A stretch of 7,933 nucleotides of DNA from Candidatus Electronema nielsenii (GTDB taxonomy: Bacteria > Desulfobacterota > Desulfobulbia > Desulfobulbales > Desulfobulbaceae): NCBI GenBank assembly GCA_026122915.1, contig JAGIXO010000078.1:1-7933 (forward strand), read 5' to 3'. How positions within the stretch are numbered: the first letter of the stretch is position 1; each line of letters opens with the position of its first letter. Of the stretch, positions 1-6,335 are shown one piece after another. The notes under the pieces were generated by a model, which saw only the letters and a program-made list of their open reading frames with translations, had not been told where the DNA came from and searched no databases. A program made the position numbers and the translations under genes.

Positions 1-54
1 GAGACCATCAGAAAGGTGGTGGAGGTGCTTGGCTGCAAGCTGGGCATCGTCTGA
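1..54 (+). CDS. 3' end of an upstream gene, possibly an HTH-type antitoxin (partial)
   Basis: The window opens in a reading frame that gives ETIRKVVEVLGCKLGIV and then TGA at 52-54. The pattern of a Thr-Ile-Arg-Lys-Val helix, a Leu-Gly turn and a short hydrophobic strand resembles the last residues of XRE/HigA-type helix-turn-helix antitoxins, which often end with 'tlrkiaealG-x-leiv'. Only 17 codons are visible, so the match is suggestive and rests on recall of the family. The gene stops about 120 bases before der and is probably not functionally linked to it. A chance open frame at the window edge cannot be excluded. Confidence 0.35.
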   Translation, partial: ETIRKVVEVLGCKLGIV

Positions 55-79
55 CCTTGGAGCCTTCCTCACAGCCTGC

Positions 80-108
80 TTGCCAAAATCCCCGCAAAAG
101 AGTATCCT
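80..108 (+). promoter_or_regulatory. Candidate sigma-70 promoter for der
   Basis: TTGCCA (80-85) matches the -35 consensus at five of six positions. TATCCT (103-108) matches the -10 consensus at four of six. The spacer is 17 bases. Transcription would start near 115, giving a leader of about 60 bases before the der start. This rests on motif reading alone; the -10 is weak. Confidence 0.35.
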
Positions 109-173
109 TGCTTGAAATCACTGACTGAACGCTGCCTGAACGCCTTCGCAACTCTTAACTGCGCGCCCGAACT

Positions 174-1517
174 TTGAATTCCTCCTCCTGCCCCCTTGTT
201 GCCCTGATTGGCCGCCCGAATGTGGGCAAATCTACCCTGTTCAACCGCATCACCCGCAGCCGCGACGCGATTGTTGATCCTACGCCCGGAGTCACCCGCG
301 ACCGGCATTACGCTCAAGCAAGCTGGGAGGAGCAATCCTTCATGCTGGTTGACACCGGCGGCATTGAGGACGAGGACAGCGACAATTTCAGCAGCCACAT
401 CCGCAATCAGGCTATGCAGGCGATGGAGGAGGCGGATATCATCATCCTGCTCTTGGATGGTCGCCAAGGCGTGATGCCCGGCGATCACGAGCTGGTGAAT
501 CTGCTGCGGCGCACCGATAAGACGGTCTTCTTCACGGTCAACAAGATTGATGCGCCGGATATTGAAGACAGTCTGCTCACTCCGTTCTGGGAGTTGGGTG
601 TTGATCAGCTCTGGGCCTTGTCTGCCGATCATTCCTATGGTTTCGGCACCTTGATGACCGCCTTGGCCGAGAAGCTGGGTAAAACCGAAGCACCACCGGA
701 ACTGCCAGAAAGCACTATCCGGCTTGCCTTCCTTGGGCGGCCCAATGTGGGTAAGTCCTCGATGATCAACGCGATCATGGGCCAAGAGCGGATGATCGTC
801 TCTGAGGTCGCTGGCACGACCCGCGATTCGGTTGATACACTGCTGGCTCGTGACGAACATAGTTACCTGCTTATTGATACCGCTGGCATTCGTCGCAAAG
901 GCAAAACGCATGACAAGCTGGAGAAGTTCTCTATCCTCAAGGCCCTGAAATCCCTGACCCGCTGCGACATCGCTGCGGTACTGATTGATGCGGAGGAAGG
1001 CATCACCGAGCAAGACACCAAGGTAATTGGCTACACCCAAGAACAGGGCCGCGCTTTGCTGCTCCTCATCAACAAGTGGGACATGATTCAGGATGATAAG
1101 AAGCGGCAGACCCAGCTCTTGGAAGCGGTTCAAGAAGCAACCAAGTTCATCCCCTTTGCGCCAGTCTTAAAAGTATCGGCTAAAACTGGTTCTGGCATCA
1201 AACGCATCTTCCCTGAAATTGGCAAGATGCACCGCCAGTTCCATCAGCGTTTTCCTACTGCTGCCCTCAACCGGCTTTTAGAAGCAGCCACCACAGGCCA
1301 CGAGCCGCCTATGTATCAGGGGCGCAGACTAAAGCTCTACTACACCGCTCAAATCAGCAGCGCACCGCCTACCTTTGCCGTGATCGCTAATTTCCCCAAA
1401 GGCATTCATTTTTCCTACCAACGCTATCTCGCTAACCGCTTCCGGGAAGGTCTGGGCTTAGACCGCGTACCCGTACGACTCCTGTTTCGGGAGCGAAGCG
1501 GTAGGACTAAAGGTTGA
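174..1517 (+). CDS. der: Ribosome biogenesis GTPase Der (EngA)
   Basis: This is the essential double-GTPase that binds the 50S ribosomal subunit and assists its late assembly in the cytoplasm. The 447 residues match the usual Der layout. G domain 1 has GRPNVGKS (13-20), DTGG (60-63), NKID (123-126) and a SADHSYG G5-like element (150-156). G domain 2 has GRPNVGKS (188-195), DTAG (235-238), NKWD (300-303) and SAK (335-337). A KH-like domain covers about 355-440. All nucleotide-binding motifs are intact. The start is a TTG: an in-frame TAA at 156-158 and the absence of any ATG before the first P-loop leave TTG-174 as the best choice, with CTG-159 as a poor alternative. No Shine-Dalgarno sequence is visible upstream, which is unusual for a housekeeping gene. 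The family call is very secure; the exact start is less so. Confidence 0.97.
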   Translation: MNSSSCPLVALIGRPNVGKSTLFNRITRSRDAIVDPTPGVTRDRHYAQASWEEQSFMLVDTGGIEDEDSDNFSSHIRNQAMQAMEEADIIILLLDGRQGVMPGDHELVNLLRRTDKTVFFTVNKIDAPDIEDSLLTPFWELGVDQLWALSADHSYGFGTLMTALAEKLGKTEAPPELPESTIRLAFLGRPNVGKSSMINAIMGQERMIVSEVAGTTRDSVDTLLARDEHSYLLIDTAGIRRKGKTHDKLEKFSILKALKSLTRCDIAAVLIDAEEGITEQDTKVIGYTQEQGRALLLLINKWDMIQDDKKRQTQLLEAVQEATKFIPFAPVLKVSAKTGSGIKRIFPEIGKMHRQFHQRFPTAALNRLLEAATTGHEPPMYQGRRLKLYYTAQISSAPPTFAVIANFPKGIHFSYQRYLANRFREGLGLDRVPVRLLFRERSGRTKG

Positions 1518-1551
1518 TGTAAGAGTTCATCGCTTGGTATGCCCGAAACAG
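1482..1551 (+). repeat. Inverted repeat spanning the der stop codon, possible weak terminator
   Basis: CTGTTTCGGG (1482-1491, inside the last der codons) is a perfect 10-base complement of CCCGAAACAG (1542-1551), with 50 bases between the arms. A short T-run follows at 1559-1563. The der stop codon lies in the loop. The large loop and the gap before the T-run make this a poor textbook terminator, but it is the only strong pairing between der and the next promoter, so it may end der transcription or stabilise the 3' end of its mRNA. Confidence 0.35.
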
Positions 1552-1699
1552 AGGCCAGTTTTTCTGTAACGGGCAAGCACTACCTATTTCTTACGGATTA
1601 TTTTTCTGCTTTCTCCCTTTCTTCTGCTGCTCTGGCAGGGGAACTCTTGCAAAATTGCTGTTTTTTTTGCACCATCTCTTTCCCAACCTGCTAATTTTC
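1552..1699. other. Noncoding gap between der and the bpt promoter
   Basis: No convincing reading frame occurs here on either strand. The stretch is rich in pyrimidines and contains a T8 run at about 1660-1667. A weak A/T-rich hairpin (TGCAAAA paired with TTTTGCA) surrounds that run. I see no RNA gene, repeat family or terminator of good quality. Confidence 0.4.
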
Positions 1700-1727
1700 G
1701 TGACATTGCAATAAAACTTGGTAAAAT
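1700..1727 (+). promoter_or_regulatory. Candidate sigma-70 promoter for the small ORF and bpt
   Basis: GTGACA (1700-1705) and TAAAAT (1722-1727) each match the -35 and -10 consensus at five of six positions, with a 16-base spacer. A start near 1734 would give a leader of about 55 bases to the small ORF and about 140 bases to bpt. The local A/T richness supports a promoter here. Based on motif reading only. Confidence 0.45.
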
Positions 1728-1789
1728 GATTGAGAAATACTGTGCAACTTATATCTGTGCAGAAAAGTCAATACCAATCAGGAAAAATC

Positions 1790-1876
1790 ATGGAGACCAA
1801 GTTAGGAAGCTTAACCAAGCGGAATTCAGAGCTAACAAGTGCATCCAGCAAGAAGACCGAACAGGAGGCTGCCTGA
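1790..1876 (+). CDS. Possible 28-residue leader peptide coupled to bpt
   Basis: An ATG at 1790 opens 28 codons. The product begins METKLGSLTKRN and is a hydrophilic, Ser/Thr/Lys/Glu-rich peptide with no recognisable domain. An AGGAA element (about 1780-1784) sits five bases upstream as a fair ribosome binding site. The TGA stop (1874-1876) touches the first ATG of bpt with no gap, and the bpt Shine-Dalgarno lies inside this ORF. That arrangement is typical of translational coupling. It could be a regulatory upstream ORF or a chance frame in the leader. A competing frame opening at 1726 runs into bpt out of frame and looks like noise. Confidence 0.35.
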   Translation: METKLGSLTKRNSELTSASSKKTEQEAA

Positions 1877-2662
1877 ATGATGCTCTCAACCTTGCCCAAT
1901 TCCATGACTGGAAACCTTATCGGGCAACAAACCCCAGATGGGCAAAACATAGTAGGCAGCATCGGGAAAAATTTGGAGAAATACTTCACCGATATAGCTG
2001 CCCGCTGCCCTTATGAGCAGCCGCGCAAGGCTGTTTATCACCAAGCAGTATTTGGTTCTTTGACAGACTCCACAGTGGGCCTGTTTTTTGAAAATGGGTA
2101 TCGCCGTAACGGTAACTGCATGTATTCTATGCGCTGCCCACGATGCAACGAGTGCGTCCCTATTCGTTTGGATCCGAGTGAGTTTATTCCCAACCGTAAC
2201 CAAAAGCGAGTTTGGAAGAAAAATCATGATGTTTCAGTTGGTTTAGCACCAGTGACCATGTCTGATGAAAACCTTGATCTATTGACCAAATTTCTGAATG
2301 CTCGTTTCCCAGACGGCAAGACAGACCCAGAGAGCTATTATACTGGTTTTTTTATCACTTCGATGACAAAGTGTTTTGAAATCCGCTACCGAACAGAAAA
2401 CAATCGGCTCTTGGGTGTGGCGGTGATTGACTGTTCAGATCAGTGGTTGAATGCAGTGTATTTCTATTTTGACCCAGACCAGTCCCAACGCAGCCCAGGC
2501 ACGTTGAATATTCTCTATTTGTTGGATTTTTGCCGCAGGCACGGCATCCGTAGCCTGTATCTCGGTTATTGGATCAAACGGCTCAAAGGGATGCAGTACA
2601 AGTCTGATTTCCTGCCTCATGAAATTTTGGTCGATGGTTCGTGGCAGCACGTAGCAAGGTGA
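1877..2662 (+). CDS. bpt: Bpt/ATE-type aminoacyl-tRNA--protein transferase (N-end rule)
   Basis: Enzymes of this family move leucine (bacterial Bpt) or arginine (ATE1) from charged tRNA to the N-terminus of proteins that begin with acidic or related residues, marking them for ClpS/ClpAP degradation in the cytoplasm. The 261 residues show the ATE N-domain with C44-P-Y and a CPRCNEC cluster (Cys 87, 90 and 93), followed by VPIRLDPSEF and N-R-x-Q-K-R-V-W-K-K-N (107-116). The GNAT-like C-domain has AVYFYFDPDQ (193-202), a Ser-Pro-Gly-Thr turn, LYLGYWI (227-233) and MQYKSDFLP (239-247). AGGAGG at 1863-1868 lies eight bases before ATG-1877 and fixes the start; a second ATG follows directly at 1880. 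The N-terminus is slightly extended before Cys44. Whether it transfers Leu or Arg cannot be settled by reading; the length and motifs favour the bacterial Bpt group. Confidence 0.9.
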   Translation: MMLSTLPNSMTGNLIGQQTPDGQNIVGSIGKNLEKYFTDIAARCPYEQPRKAVYHQAVFGSLTDSTVGLFFENGYRRNGNCMYSMRCPRCNECVPIRLDPSEFIPNRNQKRVWKKNHDVSVGLAPVTMSDENLDLLTKFLNARFPDGKTDPESYYTGFFITSMTKCFEIRYRTENNRLLGVAVIDCSDQWLNAVYFYFDPDQSQRSPGTLNILYLLDFCRRHGIRSLYLGYWIKRLKGMQYKSDFLPHEILVDGSWQHVAR

Positions 2663-2664
2663 TG

Positions 2665-2691
2665 TTGACAACAAGAGGAGTTCGATAAATT
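2665..2691 (+). promoter_or_regulatory. Weak candidate promoter for the stress protein gene
   Basis: TTGACA at 2665-2670 is a perfect -35 element. The best -10 is TAAATT at 2686-2691 (four of six) with a short 15-base spacer. A six-base stem (AGAGGA 2674-2679 with TCCTCT 2691-2696) overlaps it and has no T-run, so it is not a terminator. The usp gene may be transcribed from here, from bpt, or both. Confidence 0.3.
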
Positions 2692-2745
2692 CCTCTGAGA
2701 CTAAAAACTACAGATCATCCCCCCTGAAAATAAGGAGATTACACT

Positions 2746-3228
2746 ATGCAAGAAGTTAAAACCGTTATCACGCCAGTAGATTTTTCGGACAACGCTAAGA
2801 TGATTGCCGAATCTGCCATATATATGGCAGGCAAGTTTGGAGCTGAATTGCACTTAGTTTTTGTGGTGCAAAATTTCGAGGATTATTCCGGCTTCTTTGT
2901 TCCACCGGTCAATCTGCCTAATTTGGAAAAGGAGTTACTTGAGTCTGCCCAGCAGAAGATGGAAGAGTTTGCCGAAGAATACCGAGAAAAGGCTGTAGCT
3001 GCTGGAGTAAAGGCTCTGCATAGCAAAGTACTCACGGGCGATGTGTCTGAGGAGCTTCTTCAGTATGCCCAAGATGTCCGCAGTAACCTCATCATCATGG
3101 GTACCCACGGTTATAAAGGCTTAGAGCGAATCATGTTCGGCAGCGTGGCGGATAAGGTGGTAAAAACCGCCTGCTGTCCGGTCATGACTATCAATCCCTA
3201 CCGAAAGGACTACGGGGAAAAGGCATAA
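2746..3228 (+). CDS. Universal stress protein, UspA family
   Basis: This is a single-domain, 160-residue cytoplasmic Usp protein of the ATP-binding type. It begins with the typical first strand VITPVDFSDNA, where Asp12 would contact adenine. The nucleotide loop is G119-x2-G122-x9-G132-S133, the full ATP-binding signature, followed by VADKVVKTACCPVMTI (134-149). A Glu-rich helix of about 60-85 lies between the first and second halves. A good ribosome binding site, AAGGAG (2732-2737), precedes the ATG by eight bases. Usp proteins of this type form dimers and are raised during starvation, oxidative or energy stress; the exact trigger here is unknown. It sits 83 bases after bpt and ends just before a strong hairpin shared with the convergent btuF-like gene. 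Confidence 0.93.
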   Translation: MQEVKTVITPVDFSDNAKMIAESAIYMAGKFGAELHLVFVVQNFEDYSGFFVPPVNLPNLEKELLESAQQKMEEFAEEYREKAVAAGVKALHSKVLTGDVSEELLQYAQDVRSNLIIMGTHGYKGLERIMFGSVADKVVKTACCPVMTINPYRKDYGEKA

Positions 3229-3234
3229 GAAATA

Positions 3235-3277
3235 AACATGTAGCGGTGGTGCAGATGCGTTTCCACCGCTACATGTT
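3235..3277. terminator. Bidirectional terminator between convergent usp and btuF-like genes
   Basis: AACATGTAGCGGTGG (3235-3249) and CCACCGCTACATGTT (3263-3277) form a perfect 15-base stem with a 13-base loop. It begins six bases after the usp stop and ends 12 bases before the btuF-like stop, exactly where two convergent operons must end. Read on the minus strand, the stem is followed by a T-rich tail (TATTTCTT), so it is the better terminator for the btuB-btuF operon. On the + strand the downstream bases lack a clear T-run, so termination there may be weaker. Confidence 0.8.
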
Positions 3278-3289
3278 ATGAGAGTGCCT

Positions 3290-4165
3290 TCACTGCACTG
3301 CTGTTTTCAGTTCTGGATTAATCAGCTTTGCAATAATTGAAAGCGTGTTAGCAAAAGTAGCTGGTGAAGGGCTACAGACTAAATCAGGGCTAATCACGTG
3401 TACCTGTTTGTTCTGTACTGCGCTGACAAAGGGAAAACGTTGCCATTTTTCTTTCTCCTGTCGGGCAATGCCAGTCTCGCTACCCATCATGGCAATAAGA
3501 ATAACATCTGGGTTCCGCTCAAGAACTTTTTCAAAACTTGTTGCCCCAGATGTCTGATCCTCAAGCACATTTATTCCACCACTCAGAGCTATATAATCCT
3601 GAGTAAAAGAATCTTTTGCCGCACCAAAGAGCGGAGTAGCTCCGATTTGCAGAAAAACGTTACGGCGGGGCAGCGGAGCAGTTTGAGCCGTAATCGCCTT
3701 CACCTTGCTTTCTGCCTGGCGGACTATCTCCTCAGCTCGCTGTTCTAATCCCAGCAATTTACCGATTTCAAGAAACTGGTTACATATCTCCGCAAAGGAA
3801 GCGGGCTGACGGAATTGCACAACCTTCATGCCCAGCTTGCGCAGCTTTTCTATCTGCGGTGGTGAGGTCAAGCCAGTAGCTAAGATGAGATCAGGATGCA
3901 GACTTAGTATTTTTTCAACTGAGAACTGCATGACTGAACCGATCTTCGCCTTTTCTTTTGCCGCTGCCGGGCGAACACAATAACTCGTCGTACCAACTAA
4001 TCGCTCGCCCGCGCCGAGGAGAAAAACATTTTCAGTGTTCATTGGACCGAGCGAGACAATCCGCTGCGGAAATGACGCGTTCCCATCTTCTGCTACCGAA
4101 CTATGAGGCGATAGAAGATGGCAAGACAGCAGCATAAGAACAGCGGCAAAAAGAAAATATCTCAT
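3290..4165 (-). CDS. btuF: BtuF-like periplasmic cobalamin-binding protein of an ABC importer
   Basis: Its probable role is to bind cobalamin in the periplasm after outer-membrane passage and deliver it to an ABC permease. The 291 residues carry the helical-backbone binding-protein fold (peripla_BP_2): RIVSLGPMNTENVFLLGAGERLVGTTSYC (35-63), then VEKILSLHPDLILATG (83-98) and a second lobe with VLERNPDVILI (214-224). An N-terminal signal is clear (hydrophobic 3-14). LLSC with Cys15 could be a lipobox, making it a lipoprotein; alternatively type I cleavage could occur after SVA (25). The ATG lies three bases after the receptor stop (TAA-GCC-ATG), so the two genes are co-transcribed and probably translationally coupled. 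Cobalamin as substrate is inferred from the upstream B12 riboswitch; by sequence alone heme or siderophore would remain possible. No permease or ATPase gene follows. Confidence 0.85.
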   Translation of the reverse strand: MRYFLFAAVLMLLSCHLLSPHSSVAEDGNASFPQRIVSLGPMNTENVFLLGAGERLVGTTSYCVRPAAAKEKAKIGSVMQFSVEKILSLHPDLILATGLTSPPQIEKLRKLGMKVVQFRQPASFAEICNQFLEIGKLLGLEQRAEEIVRQAESKVKAITAQTAPLPRRNVFLQIGATPLFGAAKDSFTQDYIALSGGINVLEDQTSGATSFEKVLERNPDVILIAMMGSETGIARQEKEKWQRFPFVSAVQNKQVHVISPDLVCSPSPATFANTLSIIAKLINPELKTAVQ

Positions 4166-4168
4166 GGC

Positions 4169-6136
4169 TTAATATTCCCAGCGCAGAGCAGCAAAGAAAC
4201 TGCGCCCCGGTAGCGGATATCCTTTAACATAAGCGTAGTCTTCATCAAAGAAATTACGCGCCTCGCCGCGCAAACTGAAAGCACCAAGTTGATCATTCTG
4301 GTAAAAACGCCACGAAGCAGTTGCATCTGTCACGGTGCTGGCATCAAGCTCAACCAAGGGGACAGGGTATGTCACTGATTCCCAATCTTGCACTAACTGA
4401 TTTCCCATATAGGCAATATTGAGCCGGAAAGAAAGACCATCGCCGTTATCAGCTATCAGCCCAGCTGAAACATTTGAGTCACTGATCTGCTGCAAATCCT
4501 CGCCCGTTGTCTCGTCTTTGTACTCAGTCAGAAACGTCAGGTTCAGATAAGGACGAAGTTCCCAGCTCCAACCCATCAGCAAACCAAGATCATAAGAGAA
4601 TTCACCTTCAAAGCCAGCAATGGTTGCATCACCCAAATTCTTCCACGTTCTGGTGCCGTTATCAAGCGCATCAACAATGATTTTATCCTCGAAATCCGTA
4701 TGAAAACCAGTGAGGGTTGCGTTGAAGCTGCTGCGACTGAAATCTACGCCAAGCTCGTAGGTGCTGTTTGTTTCAGGCTCAAGATCAGGATTACCCACTG
4801 TCCGAGTGCCGAAATTTGTGAAATCAGCAGAGAGCTGATCTGCTGAAGGCAGCATGAATCCTTGTGCATACTGCGTTCGCAGCTTGAATTCCTTGGTGAT
4901 CATCCACGCGAGACCTACTTGCGGGGTAAAGTGGCTGGCATCAGCATCTCTTCCAACAGGTTCGTTGACCTTCACTTGATACCAATCATGCCGAAGCCCT
5001 GCGCTGATCGTCAGTTGCTCATCGAACAGGCTGTTTTTGCCGAGAAGAAATACCGCCGGATTCGCATAGTCAGCAGCATTAGGAGTCCACGTGTTTTCAA
5101 CCTCATAATCTAACCAATCAAATCCACCGGTGAGCAAAGCAGAGCCAAACTGACCGCTCAGATGTGCCTGCGCACCTTGCTGATTGGTCTTGTTTTTCGA
5201 GATCGTATCGTCATCCCAGCCGTCTGGATTAGAAGCAGAGCCATCAAACCAAGAGTTGTTGTCTTGACCGAAAAAATAGCGCGCCATCCACTGATACGGA
5301 GCTGTAGCAGACTTGCCGGTGTAGCTAACATCAACTGAATAATTGTCTTTATCGGTACGGTCGTCCAGATCATTTTGATTCAAATAACCGGGACTGCCTG
5401 CATCATCGATGTCCGAACCAGTGAAGATCAGACCTAAGCGATTGTTTTCAGCAAACGACCACCCTGCGTTCATGCTCACATCACGTTGCTGATTGGCAGT
5501 ATTACCGTAGTTCCGCCCGCTGCCGGTTTTGTAATCATCCTGTTCAGAATGAGAAACGCTGCCAGAAAAGTCAAATCTATCGGCTACGGTTGTACCACCG
5601 ATGCTGAGTTTATGCGCAGCAAAGGAACCTGCGCCGCCTTCCATGAACAACGATTTTCCCTTAGCCCGACGGGTGATGACGTTGATCACGCCGCCCATGC
5701 CAGCTGAACCGTACTGCACTGCTCCCGGCCCCCGGATGATCTCAATTCGTTCAACATTTTCGGTGAGCAACTTAGCAGCATTACCGGTTCCTGCTCGACG
5801 ACCGTTAAGCAAGATCAGCACATGTCCTTGGAGATCGTTACCGTGGGTATCCGTGCGGAAGCCACGTAGGCCAACAACGGTCATGCCACCAAGATAGGTA
5901 CGAATCGTACCAATTGCCTTCTCTGTCAGCAGATCACCCAGATTGCGGCTGGCTGACTGCTGGATATCTTCTTGCGTGATCACTGTGACATTCGCACTGA
6001 TCGTCTTTCTACTTTCCTCAGTACGTGAGGCAGTGACCACTACTTCATCCATCAGTACCGGAGCTGTAGCAAAGGATTCTGCGGCACATGCAACGGTCAG
6101 CAAAGGACAAACCAGAACAGCATGACGATGTTTCAT
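4169..6136 (-). CDS. btuB: BtuB-like TonB-dependent outer-membrane receptor, probably for cobalamin
   Basis: This is a 655-residue outer-membrane gated barrel that imports its ligand with energy from TonB-ExbB-ExbD. A signal peptide ends near Ala23 (SFA). A TonB box-like segment, DEVVVTASRTEE (30-41), follows. The plug domain covers about 45-157 with VVGLRGF (87-93), VLILLNGRR (106-114) and the hallmark RIEIIRGPGAVQYGSAGMGG (130-149) leading to VINVITR. The rest (about 165-655) has alternating beta-strand character, and the protein ends in an aromatic residue (Tyr655) as usual for barrel assembly. GAGGAGA lies just upstream of the ATG (6138-6145 region). The length is a little above E. coli BtuB. 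The receptor family is certain; the B12 substrate is inferred from the riboswitch, the operon partner and this general similarity. Confidence 0.9.
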   Translation of the reverse strand: MKHRHAVLVCPLLTVACAAESFATAPVLMDEVVVTASRTEESRKTISANVTVITQEDIQQSASRNLGDLLTEKAIGTIRTYLGGMTVVGLRGFRTDTHGNDLQGHVLILLNGRRAGTGNAAKLLTENVERIEIIRGPGAVQYGSAGMGGVINVITRRAKGKSLFMEGGAGSFAAHKLSIGGTTVADRFDFSGSVSHSEQDDYKTGSGRNYGNTANQQRDVSMNAGWSFAENNRLGLIFTGSDIDDAGSPGYLNQNDLDDRTDKDNYSVDVSYTGKSATAPYQWMARYFFGQDNNSWFDGSASNPDGWDDDTISKNKTNQQGAQAHLSGQFGSALLTGGFDWLDYEVENTWTPNAADYANPAVFLLGKNSLFDEQLTISAGLRHDWYQVKVNEPVGRDADASHFTPQVGLAWMITKEFKLRTQYAQGFMLPSADQLSADFTNFGTRTVGNPDLEPETNSTYELGVDFSRSSFNATLTGFHTDFEDKIIVDALDNGTRTWKNLGDATIAGFEGEFSYDLGLLMGWSWELRPYLNLTFLTEYKDETTGEDLQQISDSNVSAGLIADNGDGLSFRLNIAYMGNQLVQDWESVTYPVPLVELDASTVTDATASWRFYQNDQLGAFSLRGEARNFFDEDYAYVKGYPLPGRSFFAALRWEY

Positions 6137-6169
6137 TCTCTCCTCGTTTTGTTTTGTCCGGGGAAAGAA

Positions 6170-6210
6170 TAAAAAAATCCCCGAACCAATTAAAGAATTG
6201 ATCCGGGGAT
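6170..6210 (-). terminator. Intrinsic terminator in the B12 leader (attenuator)
   Basis: On the minus strand ATCCCCGGATCAATT (6210-6196) pairs with AATTGGTTCGGGGAT (6191-6177) over 15 base pairs, with two G-U wobbles and a CTTT loop. Six further T residues follow (6176-6171). This is a textbook Rho-independent terminator placed between the cobalamin aptamer and the receptor start, about 35 bases before the ATG. It indicates control by transcription attenuation: high B12 should favour stopping here. Confidence 0.92.
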
Positions 6211-6237
6211 GCCCTTGTTTATCCGCAGATACAGCGT

Positions 6238-6310
6238 GAGAATCTCTTATCCACGAAGATTCTCGCAGCAGAAGTCGTTCGCGTTACCATAGTTATAACA
6301 ACGCACTTCT
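6238..6310 (-). other. Two hairpins linking the B12 aptamer to the terminator
   Basis: On the minus strand, AGAAGT-GCGTT (6310-6300) can pair with AACGC and ACTTCT (6285-6281 and 6275-6270), an 11-base-pair stem with a five-base bulge on one side. Next, GAGAATCT (6264-6257) pairs perfectly with AGATTCTC (6245-6238) around an 11-base loop. These sit between the P13 hairpin and the terminator and belong to the leader RNA. I could not find an obvious anti-terminator that pairs with the terminator arms. A 23-codon ATG frame here lacks a ribosome binding site and is not called. Confidence 0.5.
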
Positions 6311-6314
6311 ACCC

Positions 6315-6334
6315 AGCGCAGACACTGCTGCGCT
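6315..6334 (-). promoter_or_regulatory. P13 hairpin with kissing loop, part of the cobalamin riboswitch
   Basis: AGCGCAG and CTGCGCT form a seven-base stem around the loop CAGTGT. It begins one base after the 3' strand of the aptamer P1 helix. Five loop bases (CAGTG) are complementary to CACTG in the conserved GCCACTG element of the aptamer (6406-6400). This matches the L5-L13 kissing interaction known from cobalamin riboswitches, which locks when ligand binds and passes the signal to the expression platform. Confidence 0.7.
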
Positions 6335-6335
6335 C

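Noticed and set aside
69..1133. A 354-codon open frame on the minus strand opposite der
   Set aside because: It is fully antisense to the clearly real der gene, its product has no recognisable motif, and its length is explained by the codon bias of der.
1648..1674. A/T-rich hairpin around the T8 run between der and bpt
   Set aside because: The stem has only two G-C pairs and the T-run is inside the loop, so it does not fit a terminator.
1726..2016. A 96-codon + strand frame overlapping the start of bpt
   Set aside because: It overlaps bpt in another frame, has no ribosome binding site and shows no protein features.
6217..6288. A 23-codon ATG frame in the B12 leader on the minus strand
   Set aside because: It has no ribosome binding site, and its sequence is explained by the hairpins of the leader RNA.
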